Of a stretch of 64,000 bases of DNA, positions 41,915 to 49,801 are shown one piece after another. Source of the DNA: Falsiroseomonas sp050563535 (GTDB taxonomy: Bacteria; Pseudomonadota; Alphaproteobacteria; Acetobacterales; Acetobacteraceae); NCBI RefSeq assembly GCF_050563535.1, contig NZ_JBNXUO010000018.1:32963-96962 (forward strand), written 5' to 3'. Under the pieces are notes generated by a model. The model was not told where the DNA came from, did no database searches, and worked only from the letters and a program-made list of their open reading frames with translations. Every line of letters begins with the position of its first letter. Positions within the stretch are counted from its first letter, which is position 1. The position numbers and the translations under genes are program-made.

Positions 41915-42475
41915 ATGCTGTGGCCGAAGCTCGCGAAGCGGCTCGCTTCCCGCCCGCTGACGGATGCGCGCCCCGCCCCGCCGGACGAAGTGGTGGCGGC
42001 GCTTGCGCAGCGCCTGGAGGCGACGGCGCGCGCCCGGCTGGGCCGCAGCCTGTCGATCCGGCAGGTGGATGCCGGCAGCTGCAACGGCTGCGAGCTGGAG
42101 GTGAACGCCATGGCCGGCGTGCTCTACGACCTCGAACGCTTCGGCCTGCGCTTCGTGGCCAGTCCCCGCCATGCCGATGTGCTGCTGGTCACCGGCCCGG
42201 TCGGCCGCAACATGCGCGAGGCGCTGGAGCGCACCCGCGCCTGCGTGCCGGAGCCCTGCTGGGTGGTCGCCGCCGGCGACTGCGCGCTGGACGGGGGCGT
42301 CTTCAAGGGCAGCTACGGGGTGGAGGGCGGCGTCCCGGCCGTGCTGCCGGTGGATCTGGTGATCCCCGGCTGCCCGCCGAGCCCGCTGCAGATGCTGGAA
42401 GGACTGCTCGCCCTGCTCCGCGCCCAGGACCCGCCGCGCCGCATCCAGGCGGGGGCGGCGGCGGAGCCGGGATAG
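41915..42475 (+). CDS. hyfI: HyfI/NuoB-like small subunit with complete [4Fe-4S] site
   Basis: The protein has 186 residues with the full NuoB-type cluster ligand set: Cys56 and Cys59 in AGSCNGCELEV, Cys123 in AAGDCAL and Cys153 in IPGCPPSP. This proximal cluster is therefore kept even though the partner large subunit lost its NiFe ligands. It is the last gene of the operon. No ferredoxin, formate dehydrogenase or hyp maturation gene follows. Confidence 0.92.
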   Translation: MLWPKLAKRLASRPLTDARPAPPDEVVAALAQRLEATARARLGRSLSIRQVDAGSCNGCELEVNAMAGVLYDLERFGLRFVASPRHADVLLVTGPVGRNMREALERTRACVPEPCWVVAAGDCALDGGVFKGSYGVEGGVPAVLPVDLVIPGCPPSPLQMLEGLLALLRAQDPPRRIQAGAAAEPG

Positions 42476-42488
42476 GGCACGGGCGGCG

Positions 42489-42527
42489 GAAAAAAGAAGG
42501 GGCCGGCCGCATCGCTGCGACCGGCCC
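42489..42527 (-). terminator. intrinsic terminator of the small basic secreted protein gene
   Basis: Read on the minus strand, GGGCCGGTCGCA-GCGA-TGCGGCCGGCCC is a 12-base stem (one G-T pair) with a 4-base loop. It is followed by CTTCTTTTTT. It terminates transcripts from 42868 and may also limit read-through from the Ehr-like operon. Confidence 0.8.
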
Positions 42528-42634
42528 GAAGGGCCGATTCCAGGGGAACCGGCCTCGTCGGCATCGGCCTGCCGGGAAATGGCCGATGCCGAATTCCGTG
42601 GCGCCCCCGGGCGAGCCGGGGGTGCCGAAGGCGG

Positions 42635-42868
42635 TCAGCCCTGCGCGGCGCGGGCGCGGCGGGCGGCGCGGGCGGACTGGCGGTGCCGGCGCGGCGACTG
42701 GGCCTGCTGGCGGCGGTGGCGGCGCTGGGCGCGGGCCCCCTGGCCATCGCGCGCCGCAGCCACTTCCTCGAACGGCGCGGCGGGGCCGGCGGCGCTGGCC
42801 GGGGCGGAGACGAAGGCGGCCGGCGCGGCGAGGACCGTGGCGAGCAGCGCGTAGCGGAGGAACTTCAT
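42635..42868 (-). CDS. small, very basic secreted protein
   Basis: The protein has 77 residues. A strong signal peptide (MKFLRYALLATVLAAPAAF..., cleavage near ASAAG) is followed by about 50 residues with many Arg, His and Gln and few acidic residues. An intrinsic terminator follows its stop. No family is recognised; a nucleic-acid- or polyanion-binding periplasmic protein or an acid-stress protein are possibilities, unsupported beyond composition. Confidence 0.65.
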   Translation of the reverse strand: MKFLRYALLATVLAAPAAFVSAPASAAGPAAPFEEVAAARDGQGARAQRRHRRQQAQSPRRHRQSARAARRARAAQG

Positions 42869-43012
42869 TGTCGGCTTCCTGATCCGGAGTCGTGCAGCGG
42901 GATTCCAGGGCGCCGGGGGAACGCCGCAGAGCCGCCAGACTGCGCAACCGGCCCTCTCGCCGCGATGGGGCCGCGCTGAATTCCCGGTAATATCGCGCCT
43001 GCCGGCGGCGCC

Positions 43013-43945
<933 letters not shown>

Positions 43946-43949
43946 CCGC

Positions 43950-44660
43950 TCAGCGCGACAGCGCGGCGGCCACCGCCCGGCCGAGGAAGGCGAGGGTCTG
44001 CGCGGTCTGCCGCAGGGGCAGGGCGGAGGCTTCGCGGGCGCCGAGCGCGAGCAGGCAGGGCGTGCCGCACCAGAGCGGGACGCGGACCAGCGCGTCGCGC
44101 ACCACCAGCGCCGCGGCTTCGCCGTGCAGCAATTCGCGCTCCTCCGGATCGGCGCGCACGCGCGCGTCGCGCCCGGTGCCGAGCAGGCGGCGCGCCGCGC
44201 CTTCCGGCATGGCACGGACGCCGTGGCGGGGCACCGCCGTCTCCTGCCGGCCGCTCAGCAGGGCGCGGGGCGGGCGGGGCTCGGCCAGCAGGGTGCAGGT
44301 CTCGACCCGCAGCAGGGGGGGAAGCTCGTGCTGGATCGCCTCCGGCACGTCGCGGGCGCGCATCAGCGCCAGCACGGCGAGGCGGACCCGCAGCACCAGC
44401 CCGGCGCCGGCGCGGCCATCGGCGATGGCCTCCGCCACCTCGGCCTCGATGGTGGCCATCCGCGCGCGCTCGGCGGCGACCATGGCGGCCATGTGGTCCG
44501 CCAGGTTCTCGCCATGGATGCGCTTCGGCGGGGTCAGGACGCGGTAGAGCTCCGGCCGCCTCGCGAGGAAGTCCGGATGCTCCTTCAGCCAGGCGGCGAC
44601 TTCCTCGGCGACGGGCTCGTCGTCGAGGTCCCGCCGGAGCGAAGCCCCCACCGTGTTCAC
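43950..44660 (-). CDS. DUF484 family protein
   Basis: The protein has 236 residues with VAAWLKEHPDFLARRPELYRVLTPPKR at the N-terminus and a GAF-like remainder, as in DUF484 proteins encoded beside xerC. The GTG start overlaps the aldolase stop by four bases. Function unknown; the gene order fsa-DUF484-xerC suggests one transcript. Confidence 0.9.
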   Translation of the reverse strand: MNTVGASLRRDLDDEPVAEEVAAWLKEHPDFLARRPELYRVLTPPKRIHGENLADHMAAMVAAERARMATIEAEVAEAIADGRAGAGLVLRVRLAVLALMRARDVPEAIQHELPPLLRVETCTLLAEPRPPRALLSGRQETAVPRHGVRAMPEGAARRLLGTGRDARVRADPEERELLHGEAAALVVRDALVRVPLWCGTPCLLALGAREASALPLRQTAQTLAFLGRAVAAALSR

Positions 44661-45313
44661 AGGATGCTCTGCCCCGTCTTGGCCCAGTCGGCGAGAAAGG
44701 AAGCAAGTCCTGCATCCGTGAGCGGATGCTTCAGCAGTTGCCTGATGACATTCGGCGGCAAAGTCGCCACATCTGCGCCCAGCTTGGCAGCCTGGACCAG
44801 ATGGATAGGATGTCTGACCGAAGCAACCAGGACTTCAGTCTTAAGATTGGGGTAGTTGCGGTAGATCTGCACGATGTCCGCGATCAGCGCCATGCCGTCG
44901 GTCGAGATGTCGTCCAGACGGCCGACGAAGGGAGAGATGAACGCCGCCCCCGCCTTCGCCGCCAGCAGCGCCTGCGCCGGGCTGAAGCAGAGCGTGACGT
45001 TGACCGGCGTGCCCTCGTCCGCCAGGACGCGGCAGGTGCGCAGCCCCGCTTCCGTCAGCGGCACCTTCACCGCCACATTGGCGGCGATGGAGCGGAGGTA
45101 GCGGCCCTCCTTCAGCATCGTGTCGAAGTCTGTCGCCGTGACCTCGGCGCTGACGGGGCCGGGGGTGATGGCGCAGATGTCGGCGATCACCTCCGCCATC
45201 CGGCGGCCCGACTTGGCGATCAGGCTCGGGTTCGTGGTCACGCCATCGACCAGCCCGGCTTCCGCCAGGCTGCGTATGTCGGACACCTCGGCGGTGTCCA
45301 CGAAGAACTTCAT
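44657..45313 (-). CDS. fsa: fructose-6-phosphate aldolase/transaldolase (TalC/Fsa type)
   Basis: A TIM-barrel aldolase of 218 residues with the opening MKFFVDTAEVSDIR, VTTNPSLIAKSG, Schiff-base Lys83 in VAVKVPLT and NVTLCFSPAQALLAAKAGA. Members are small transaldolases or F6P aldolases, not separable by eye. Its 3' half is markedly less GC-rich than its surroundings (see 44701-44880), but the frame is intact. It diverges from priA over 76 bases. Confidence 0.92.
   Translation of the reverse strand: MKFFVDTAEVSDIRSLAEAGLVDGVTTNPSLIAKSGRRMAEVIADICAITPGPVSAEVTATDFDTMLKEGRYLRSIAANVAVKVPLTEAGLRTCRVLADEGTPVNVTLCFSPAQALLAAKAGAAFISPFVGRLDDISTDGMALIADIVQIYRNYPNLKTEVLVASVRHPIHLVQAAKLGADVATLPPNVIRQLLKHPLTDAGLASFLADWAKTGQSIL
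44701..44880. other. low-GC segment inside the aldolase gene
   Basis: By hand count 100 of 180 bases are G or C (56 %), and the last 60 only 50 %, whereas flanking DNA is well above 70 %. The encoded residues are conserved family sequence and the frame is open. Confidence 0.6.
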
Positions 45314-45381
45314 GGTGTCCTGTCCCTGGGCCGCGCCACGTCGGGGGGAGGAATTTCGTTACGGGCGCGATTGGCGAGAAG

Positions 45382-45387
45382 TATATA
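45382..45387. promoter_or_regulatory. TATATA -10-like box between fsa and priA
   Basis: This is the only A/T run in the 76-base divergent region. On the minus strand it has CTTCCG 17 bases upstream and would start fsa mRNA about 60 bases before its ATG. On the plus strand it would start transcription after the priA ATG at 45390. The fsa direction is therefore preferred. Confidence 0.3.
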
Positions 45388-45389
45388 GG

Positions 45390-47663
45390 ATGGGCGAGGT
45401 TGCGCGGAAGTCATCGCCCCCGAACCAACCGGGAGGCGTTGCAGACGGGCCACGCTCCGCGCGGGAACGGGGCGAGGGGCGGATCGTTCCAAGGCTGCGA
45501 GTCATGCTGCCGCTGCCGCTCGATGCCGGCACCTACGACTATCGCCTGCCGCCCGGGCTGGTTGCCGCGCCGGGCAGCTTCGTCGCCGTCCCGCTCGGCG
45601 GGCGCGAGGTGCTGGGCGTGGTCTGGGACGGCGAGCCGGACGCGTCGCTGCCGGCCTCCCGCCTCAAGGACATCCAGGCCGTGCTCGACGCCCCGCCGAT
45701 GGGGGAAAGCCTGCGCCGCTTCGTCGAATGGGTGGCCGCCTACACGCTGAGCCCCCCCGGCGCCGTGCTGCGCATGGCGATGAGCGCGCCCGCAGCGCTC
45801 GACCGGCCCGCGCAGCGCGCGGGCTGGCAGCTTGCGCCCGGCGCGATCCGCGAGGAGCTGAAGCTGACCCCTGCCCGCGCGCGCGTGCTCGACGCCCTCG
45901 ACATCGGCGAGGTGCGGAGCGCCACCGACCTCGCGGCGGAAGCCGGCGTCTCGCCGGGCGTGGTGCGGGGGCTGGCCGATGCGGGGCTGCTGGTGCCCGC
46001 GCTGCTGCCGGCCGGCAGCCACCGCTTCCCGCGGCCGGACCCCGACCATCCCGGCCCGACCCTAGCCCCCGACCAGGCCCAGGCGGCCGAGGCGCTGCGC
46101 GCCAGGGTCGCGGCGCGGGCTTTCGGCGTGACGCTGCTGACCGGCGTCACAGGGTCCGGCAAGACGGAGGTCTACCTGGACGCGGTGGCGGAATGCCTCC
46201 GCCAGGGGCGGCAGGCGCTGGTGCTGCTGCCGGAGATCGCGCTCAGCGCGCAGTGGCTGGAACGCTTCCGCCGCCGCTTCGGCGTCGATCCCGCGCTGTG
46301 GCATTCCGAACTGACCTCCCGCACGCGGCGCGACACCTGGCGCGCGGTGGCGGAAGGCGCGGCCCCCGTGCTGGTCGGCGCGCGGTCCGCCCTGTTCCTG
46401 CCCTATCCCGACCTCGGCCTGGTGATCGTGGATGAGGAGCACGAGACCGCCTTCAAGCAGGAGGAGGGCGTGGTCTACCACGCGCGGGACATGGCGGTGG
46501 TGCGCGCGCGGCTGGCCAATGCCGCCTGCATCCTCGTGTCCGCCACCCCCTCGCTCGAGACCCTGACGAATGCCGAACAGGGGCGCTACGACCACCTGCA
46601 CCTGTCCGAACGCCACGGCAGCGCGGGGATGCCGGCGGTCGAGGCGATCGACCTGCGGCGCCACCCGCCGGAACGCGGGCGCTTCCTGTCGCCGCCGCTG
46701 ATCGAGGCGGTGCAGGAGACGCTGGCCCGCGGCGAGCAGGCGATGCTGTTCCTGAACCGGCGCGGCTATGCGCCGCTGACGCTGTGCCGCGCCTGCGGCC
46801 ACCGGATGCGCTGCCCGAATTGCACCGCCTGGCTGGTGGAGCACCGCGCGCAGCGGCGCCTGCAATGCCACCATTGCGGCCATGCCGAGCCGATCCCGCC
46901 GACCTGCCCGGAATGCAACGCGCCCGGCACGCTGACTCCGGTCGGCCCCGGGGTGGAACGCGTGGTGGAGGAGGCGACCGCCCTGTTCCCCGATGCGCGA
47001 CGCATCGTCATGGCGTCCGACACCATCCCCGGCCCGGCGGCGGCGGCGGCGGCGGCGGAAGCCATCGCGGCGCGGCAGGTGGACCTGATCGTGGGGACGC
47101 AGATCGTCGCCAAGGGCTGGCACTTCCCGCATCTCACGCTGGTCGGCGTGGTGGATGCCGATCTCGGCCTGGCGGGCGGTGACCTTCGCGCGGCGGAACG
47201 CACGCTGCAGCTGCTGCACCAGGTCAGCGGCCGCGCCGGCCGTGCCGAGGCGCCGGGCCGGGTCCTGCTGCAGAGCTTCGCGCCGGACCATCCGGTGATG
47301 CACGCCCTCGTCTCCGGCGACGTCGCCGCCTTCATGGCGGAGGAGGCGGCGGGCCGCCGCCCCGGCCACTGGCCCCCCTTCGGCCGGCTGGCCGCGCTGA
47401 TCGTGAGTTCGGAGGACGAACGGGAAGCGGATCGCGCAGCGCGCGACCTCGGCCTTGCCGCGCCGCGGGGGCCGGGGGTGGAGGTGCTGGGCCCGGCGCC
47501 CGCGCCGCTCGCGCTGCTGCGGGGACGGCACCGGCGGCGGCTGCTGCTGAAGGCGCGGCGCGACGTCGGCGTGCAGCCGCTGCTGCGGGACTGGCTGGAC
47601 CGGGTGAAGCTGCCGAACAGCGTCCGCGTGCAGGTGGATGTTGATCCGGTGGGGTTCCTGTGA
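45390..47663 (+). CDS. priA: primosomal protein N' (replication restart helicase PriA)
   Basis: The protein has 757 residues. It opens with the PriA-type LRVMLPLPLDAGTYDYRLP 3'-end-binding region. Then come Walker A GVTGSGKTE, the DEEH box in LVIVDEEHETAFKQEEG, and helicase motifs such as VSATPSLET and VGTQIVAKGWHFP. Eight zinc cysteines lie in CRACGHRMRCPNC...CHHCGH...CPECNAPG. It restarts stalled replication forks. The ATG at 45390 gives about 36 unconserved residues before the core; a later ATG at 45504 would trim conserved residues. Confidence 0.95.
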   Translation: MGEVARKSSPPNQPGGVADGPRSARERGEGRIVPRLRVMLPLPLDAGTYDYRLPPGLVAAPGSFVAVPLGGREVLGVVWDGEPDASLPASRLKDIQAVLDAPPMGESLRRFVEWVAAYTLSPPGAVLRMAMSAPAALDRPAQRAGWQLAPGAIREELKLTPARARVLDALDIGEVRSATDLAAEAGVSPGVVRGLADAGLLVPALLPAGSHRFPRPDPDHPGPTLAPDQAQAAEALRARVAARAFGVTLLTGVTGSGKTEVYLDAVAECLRQGRQALVLLPEIALSAQWLERFRRRFGVDPALWHSELTSRTRRDTWRAVAEGAAPVLVGARSALFLPYPDLGLVIVDEEHETAFKQEEGVVYHARDMAVVRARLANAACILVSATPSLETLTNAEQGRYDHLHLSERHGSAGMPAVEAIDLRRHPPERGRFLSPPLIEAVQETLARGEQAMLFLNRRGYAPLTLCRACGHRMRCPNCTAWLVEHRAQRRLQCHHCGHAEPIPPTCPECNAPGTLTPVGPGVERVVEEATALFPDARRIVMASDTIPGPAAAAAAAEAIAARQVDLIVGTQIVAKGWHFPHLTLVGVVDADLGLAGGDLRAAERTLQLLHQVSGRAGRAEAPGRVLLQSFAPDHPVMHALVSGDVAAFMAEEAAGRRPGHWPPFGRLAALIVSSEDEREADRAARDLGLAAPRGPGVEVLGPAPAPLALLRGRHRRRLLLKARRDVGVQPLLRDWLDRVKLPNSVRVQVDVDPVGFL

Positions 47664-47709
47664 TGCCGTTCCCCGCCGGGACCGCCCGGCGCGGAAGGGA
47701 GACACCACG

Positions 47710-48345
47710 ATGCCCGTCATCCTGCACGGCCCCGGCTACAGCACCTATTCCCGCACCGCGCGCCTCGCGCTCGAGGAGAAGGGCGTCGCCTACGAGTTGA
47801 ACGAGGTGGACATCCTGTCCGGCAAGGGCCACGCGCCGGAACACCTGGCGCGCCAGCCCTGGGGCAAGGTGCCCGCCTTCGAGCATGACGGCTTCCACCT
47901 GTTCGAGACCTTCGCCATCACCCGCTACGTGGACGAGGCCTTTCCCGGCCCGGCTCTGCAGCCGGCCGACGCGAAGGGGCGCGCCCGCATGACGCAGATC
48001 TGCGGCATCGTGGACAGCTACGCCTATGGCGCGATGGTGGGGAAGGTGTTCTGGCAGGAGATCATCGTGCCGATGCAGGGCGGCACGCCGGACGCCAAGG
48101 TGGCCGAGGAGGGGCTCGCCGCCACCCGCAAGGCGCTCGGCGTGATCGAGGGGCTGATGGCGGGCGACCTGCTGTGCGGCGGGGGCGTGACGCTGGCCGA
48201 CCTGCACCTGCTGCCGGCGGTCGAATACCTGCGGATGGCCAGGGCCGGCGCCTCCGCCTTCGCCGCCAGCCCGAAGCTGTCCGCCTGGTGGGACCGGATG
48301 AACGCGCGCGACAGCGTGGTGAAGACCCGCCCGAAGCTCGGCTGA
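47710..48345 (+). CDS. glutathione S-transferase family protein
   Basis: The protein has 211 residues: a thioredoxin-fold N-terminus (LHGPGYSTYSRTARLALEEKGVAYE, with Ser/Tyr near the catalytic site) with WGKVPAFEHDG and FETFAITRYVDEAF, which bind glutathione. An all-helical C-terminus has GGGVTLADLHLLPAVEY, the N-capping Asp motif. GGAAGGGAG precedes the ATG. It is separate from priA by 46 bases. Confidence 0.92.
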   Translation: MPVILHGPGYSTYSRTARLALEEKGVAYELNEVDILSGKGHAPEHLARQPWGKVPAFEHDGFHLFETFAITRYVDEAFPGPALQPADAKGRARMTQICGIVDSYAYGAMVGKVFWQEIIVPMQGGTPDAKVAEEGLAATRKALGVIEGLMAGDLLCGGGVTLADLHLLPAVEYLRMARAGASAFAASPKLSAWWDRMNARDSVVKTRPKLG

Positions 48346-48353
48346 CCCCTGCC

Positions 48354-48372
48354 CCCGCCCGCCAGGGGCGGG
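48354..48372. terminator. C-rich/G-rich hairpin between convergent genes
   Basis: CCCGCCC-GCCAG-GGGCGGG is a 7-base stem between the GST stop and the convergent small membrane protein stop. It is similar in style to the hairpins at 18072 and 61367 but shorter. Confidence 0.4.
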
Positions 48373-48379
48373 TTGCGGC

Positions 48380-48622
48380 CTAACCCCGCTGGCGCAGCGC
48401 GTCCTGCACCAGGCGGCGGTCGCGCGCTTCCTGACGGCGGTTGTAGACCACCGCCACCGCCCAGATCACGGCGACGAGCCACGCCGCCTGCCCGGCGACG
48501 AAGGGCAGCAGGATGAACAGCAGCCCGCCGATCCACAGCACGGCGTTGAAGACCGCCTGGAAGGGCCGGCCCTGGAGGAGGATCGCCAGCGGCGGGACGA
48601 TCACCGCGAGGATGTAGCTCAT
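48380..48622 (-). CDS. small two-helix membrane protein, YqaE/Pmp3-like
   Basis: The protein has 80 residues with hydrophobic segments at about 3-12, 20-38 and 42-55 and a charged C-terminal tail (YNRRQEARDRRLVQDALRQRG). VIVPPLAILLQGRPFQAVFNAVLWIGG recalls the YqaE/Pmp3 proteolipids (PP motif then charged turn), but the tail is longer than usual. The ATG at 48622 is preferred because an upstream reading adds only charged residues. Confidence 0.7.
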   Translation of the reverse strand: MSYILAVIVPPLAILLQGRPFQAVFNAVLWIGGLLFILLPFVAGQAAWLVAVIWAVAVVYNRRQEARDRRLVQDALRQRG

Positions 48623-48657
48623 GGCCGGGACATGGGCCCGCGGGGGGCGCCGTTCAA

Positions 48658-48753
48658 TCACAGGCCCAATGCACGGCGGATCGCCAGCGCCACCGCCGAC
48701 AGCACCGCGACCCCGCCGAGCCAGAGCGCGAGGAACCAGGCCAGCTTCCTCAG
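48658..48753 (-). CDS. probable DUF2474/CydX-like small subunit of cytochrome bd, CTG start
   Basis: Directly after cydB, a frame of 31 codons encodes one transmembrane helix flanked by basic residues (RKLAWFLALWLGGVAVLSAVAL then AIRRALGL). This is the size and pattern of the single-helix DUF2474/CydX subunits found behind cydAB. No ATG, GTG or TTG precedes the helix. The best start is CTG at 48753, which overlaps the cydB stop as CTGA, so translational coupling is likely. The start codon is the doubtful point. Confidence 0.6.
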   Translation of the reverse strand: MRKLAWFLALWLGGVAVLSAVALAIRRALGL

Positions 48754-49796
48754 TGGTGGTAGCCCTCCCCCGGCCGCACCTTGCCGCGGAAGATCCAGTA
48801 GACGAAGCCGGTATAGACCAGGATCACCGGCACCAGCACCGCCGCCCCCGCCAGCAGGAAGGCCTGCGTGGCCGGCGGCGCGGCCGCGTCCCAGATGGTG
48901 ATGCCGGGCGGCACGATGTGCGGCCACATGCTGAGCCCGAGCCCCGCATAGCACAGCAGGAACAGGCCGAGCGCCACGCCGAAGGGGATGGCGTCGCGCC
49001 ACAGCAGGCTCGTCCGCGGGCCGGACGGCGCCGCCGCGGCCAGCGCGCGGAACAGCACCCAGGCCAGCGCCACCACCGCCAGCGGCACCACCCAGGCGAA
49101 CAGCACGGTGGGCAGGCCGAACCAGCGCGCCGCGAAGCCGGGCTGCAGGAAGGGCATCACCGCGCTCACCGCGAGGATCGCCACGAGCGTCAGGATGGCG
49201 AAGCGCCGCGCCAGCCGCCGCGCCAGCTCGTGCAGCGCGCCTTCGGTCTTCCACACCAGCCAGGTCGCGCCCAGCAGCCCGTATCCCGCCACCAGCGCCG
49301 CGCCGGTCAGCAGCGAGAACCAGGTGAGCCAGTCCCACCAGCCACCGGCATAGGCCCTGCCCTGCACCTCGATCCCCTGCACGAAGGCGCCGAGCGCGAC
49401 GCCCTGCGCGAAGGCGGCGACCGTGCTGCCCAGCCAGAAGCCCGTGTCCCAGCCCAGGCGTCCCTGCGGCGTGGCGGCGCGGAAGCGCATCTCGAAGGCG
49501 ACGCCGCGGAAGACCAGCGCCAGCAGCATGACGATCAGCGGCATGTAGAGCGCCGGCAGCACGATGGCATAGGCCAGCGGGAAGACCGCCAGCAGCCCGC
49601 CGCCGCCCAGCACCAGCCAGGTCTCGTTGCCGTCCCAGACCGGCGCGATGGATCCCACCGCCACGTCGCGGTCCTGCTTCAGCTTCAGCGCCGGGAACAG
49701 GATGCCGACGCCAAGGTCGAAGCCGTCCATCGCGACGTAGAGGAAGACGGCGGTGGCCAGCAGCAGCGCCCAGACCAGGGGAAGGTCGAGTTCCAT
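48750..49796 (-). CDS. cydB: cytochrome bd ubiquinol oxidase subunit II
   Basis: A membrane protein of 348 residues with about eight helices. The CydB hallmarks are FLYVAMDGFDLGVGILFP near residue 20, VAVGSIAPVWDGNETWLVLGGGG and a late ILVYTGFVYWIFRGKV. It pairs with CydA. The ATG at 49796 follows the CydA stop after five bases. A much longer open frame upstream is only the shadow of cydA, not a fusion. Confidence 0.95.
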   Translation of the reverse strand: MELDLPLVWALLLATAVFLYVAMDGFDLGVGILFPALKLKQDRDVAVGSIAPVWDGNETWLVLGGGGLLAVFPLAYAIVLPALYMPLIVMLLALVFRGVAFEMRFRAATPQGRLGWDTGFWLGSTVAAFAQGVALGAFVQGIEVQGRAYAGGWWDWLTWFSLLTGAALVAGYGLLGATWLVWKTEGALHELARRLARRFAILTLVAILAVSAVMPFLQPGFAARWFGLPTVLFAWVVPLAVVALAWVLFRALAAAAPSGPRTSLLWRDAIPFGVALGLFLLCYAGLGLSMWPHIVPPGITIWDAAAPPATQAFLLAGAAVLVPVILVYTGFVYWIFRGKVRPGEGYHH

Positions 49797-49801
49797 CGCC
49801 G

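Noticed and set aside
45390..45504. Leaderless priA mRNA from the TATATA box, with start at 45504
   Set aside because: Starting at 45504 would drop the conserved residues just before MLPLPL. The box fits a minus-strand fsa promoter better.
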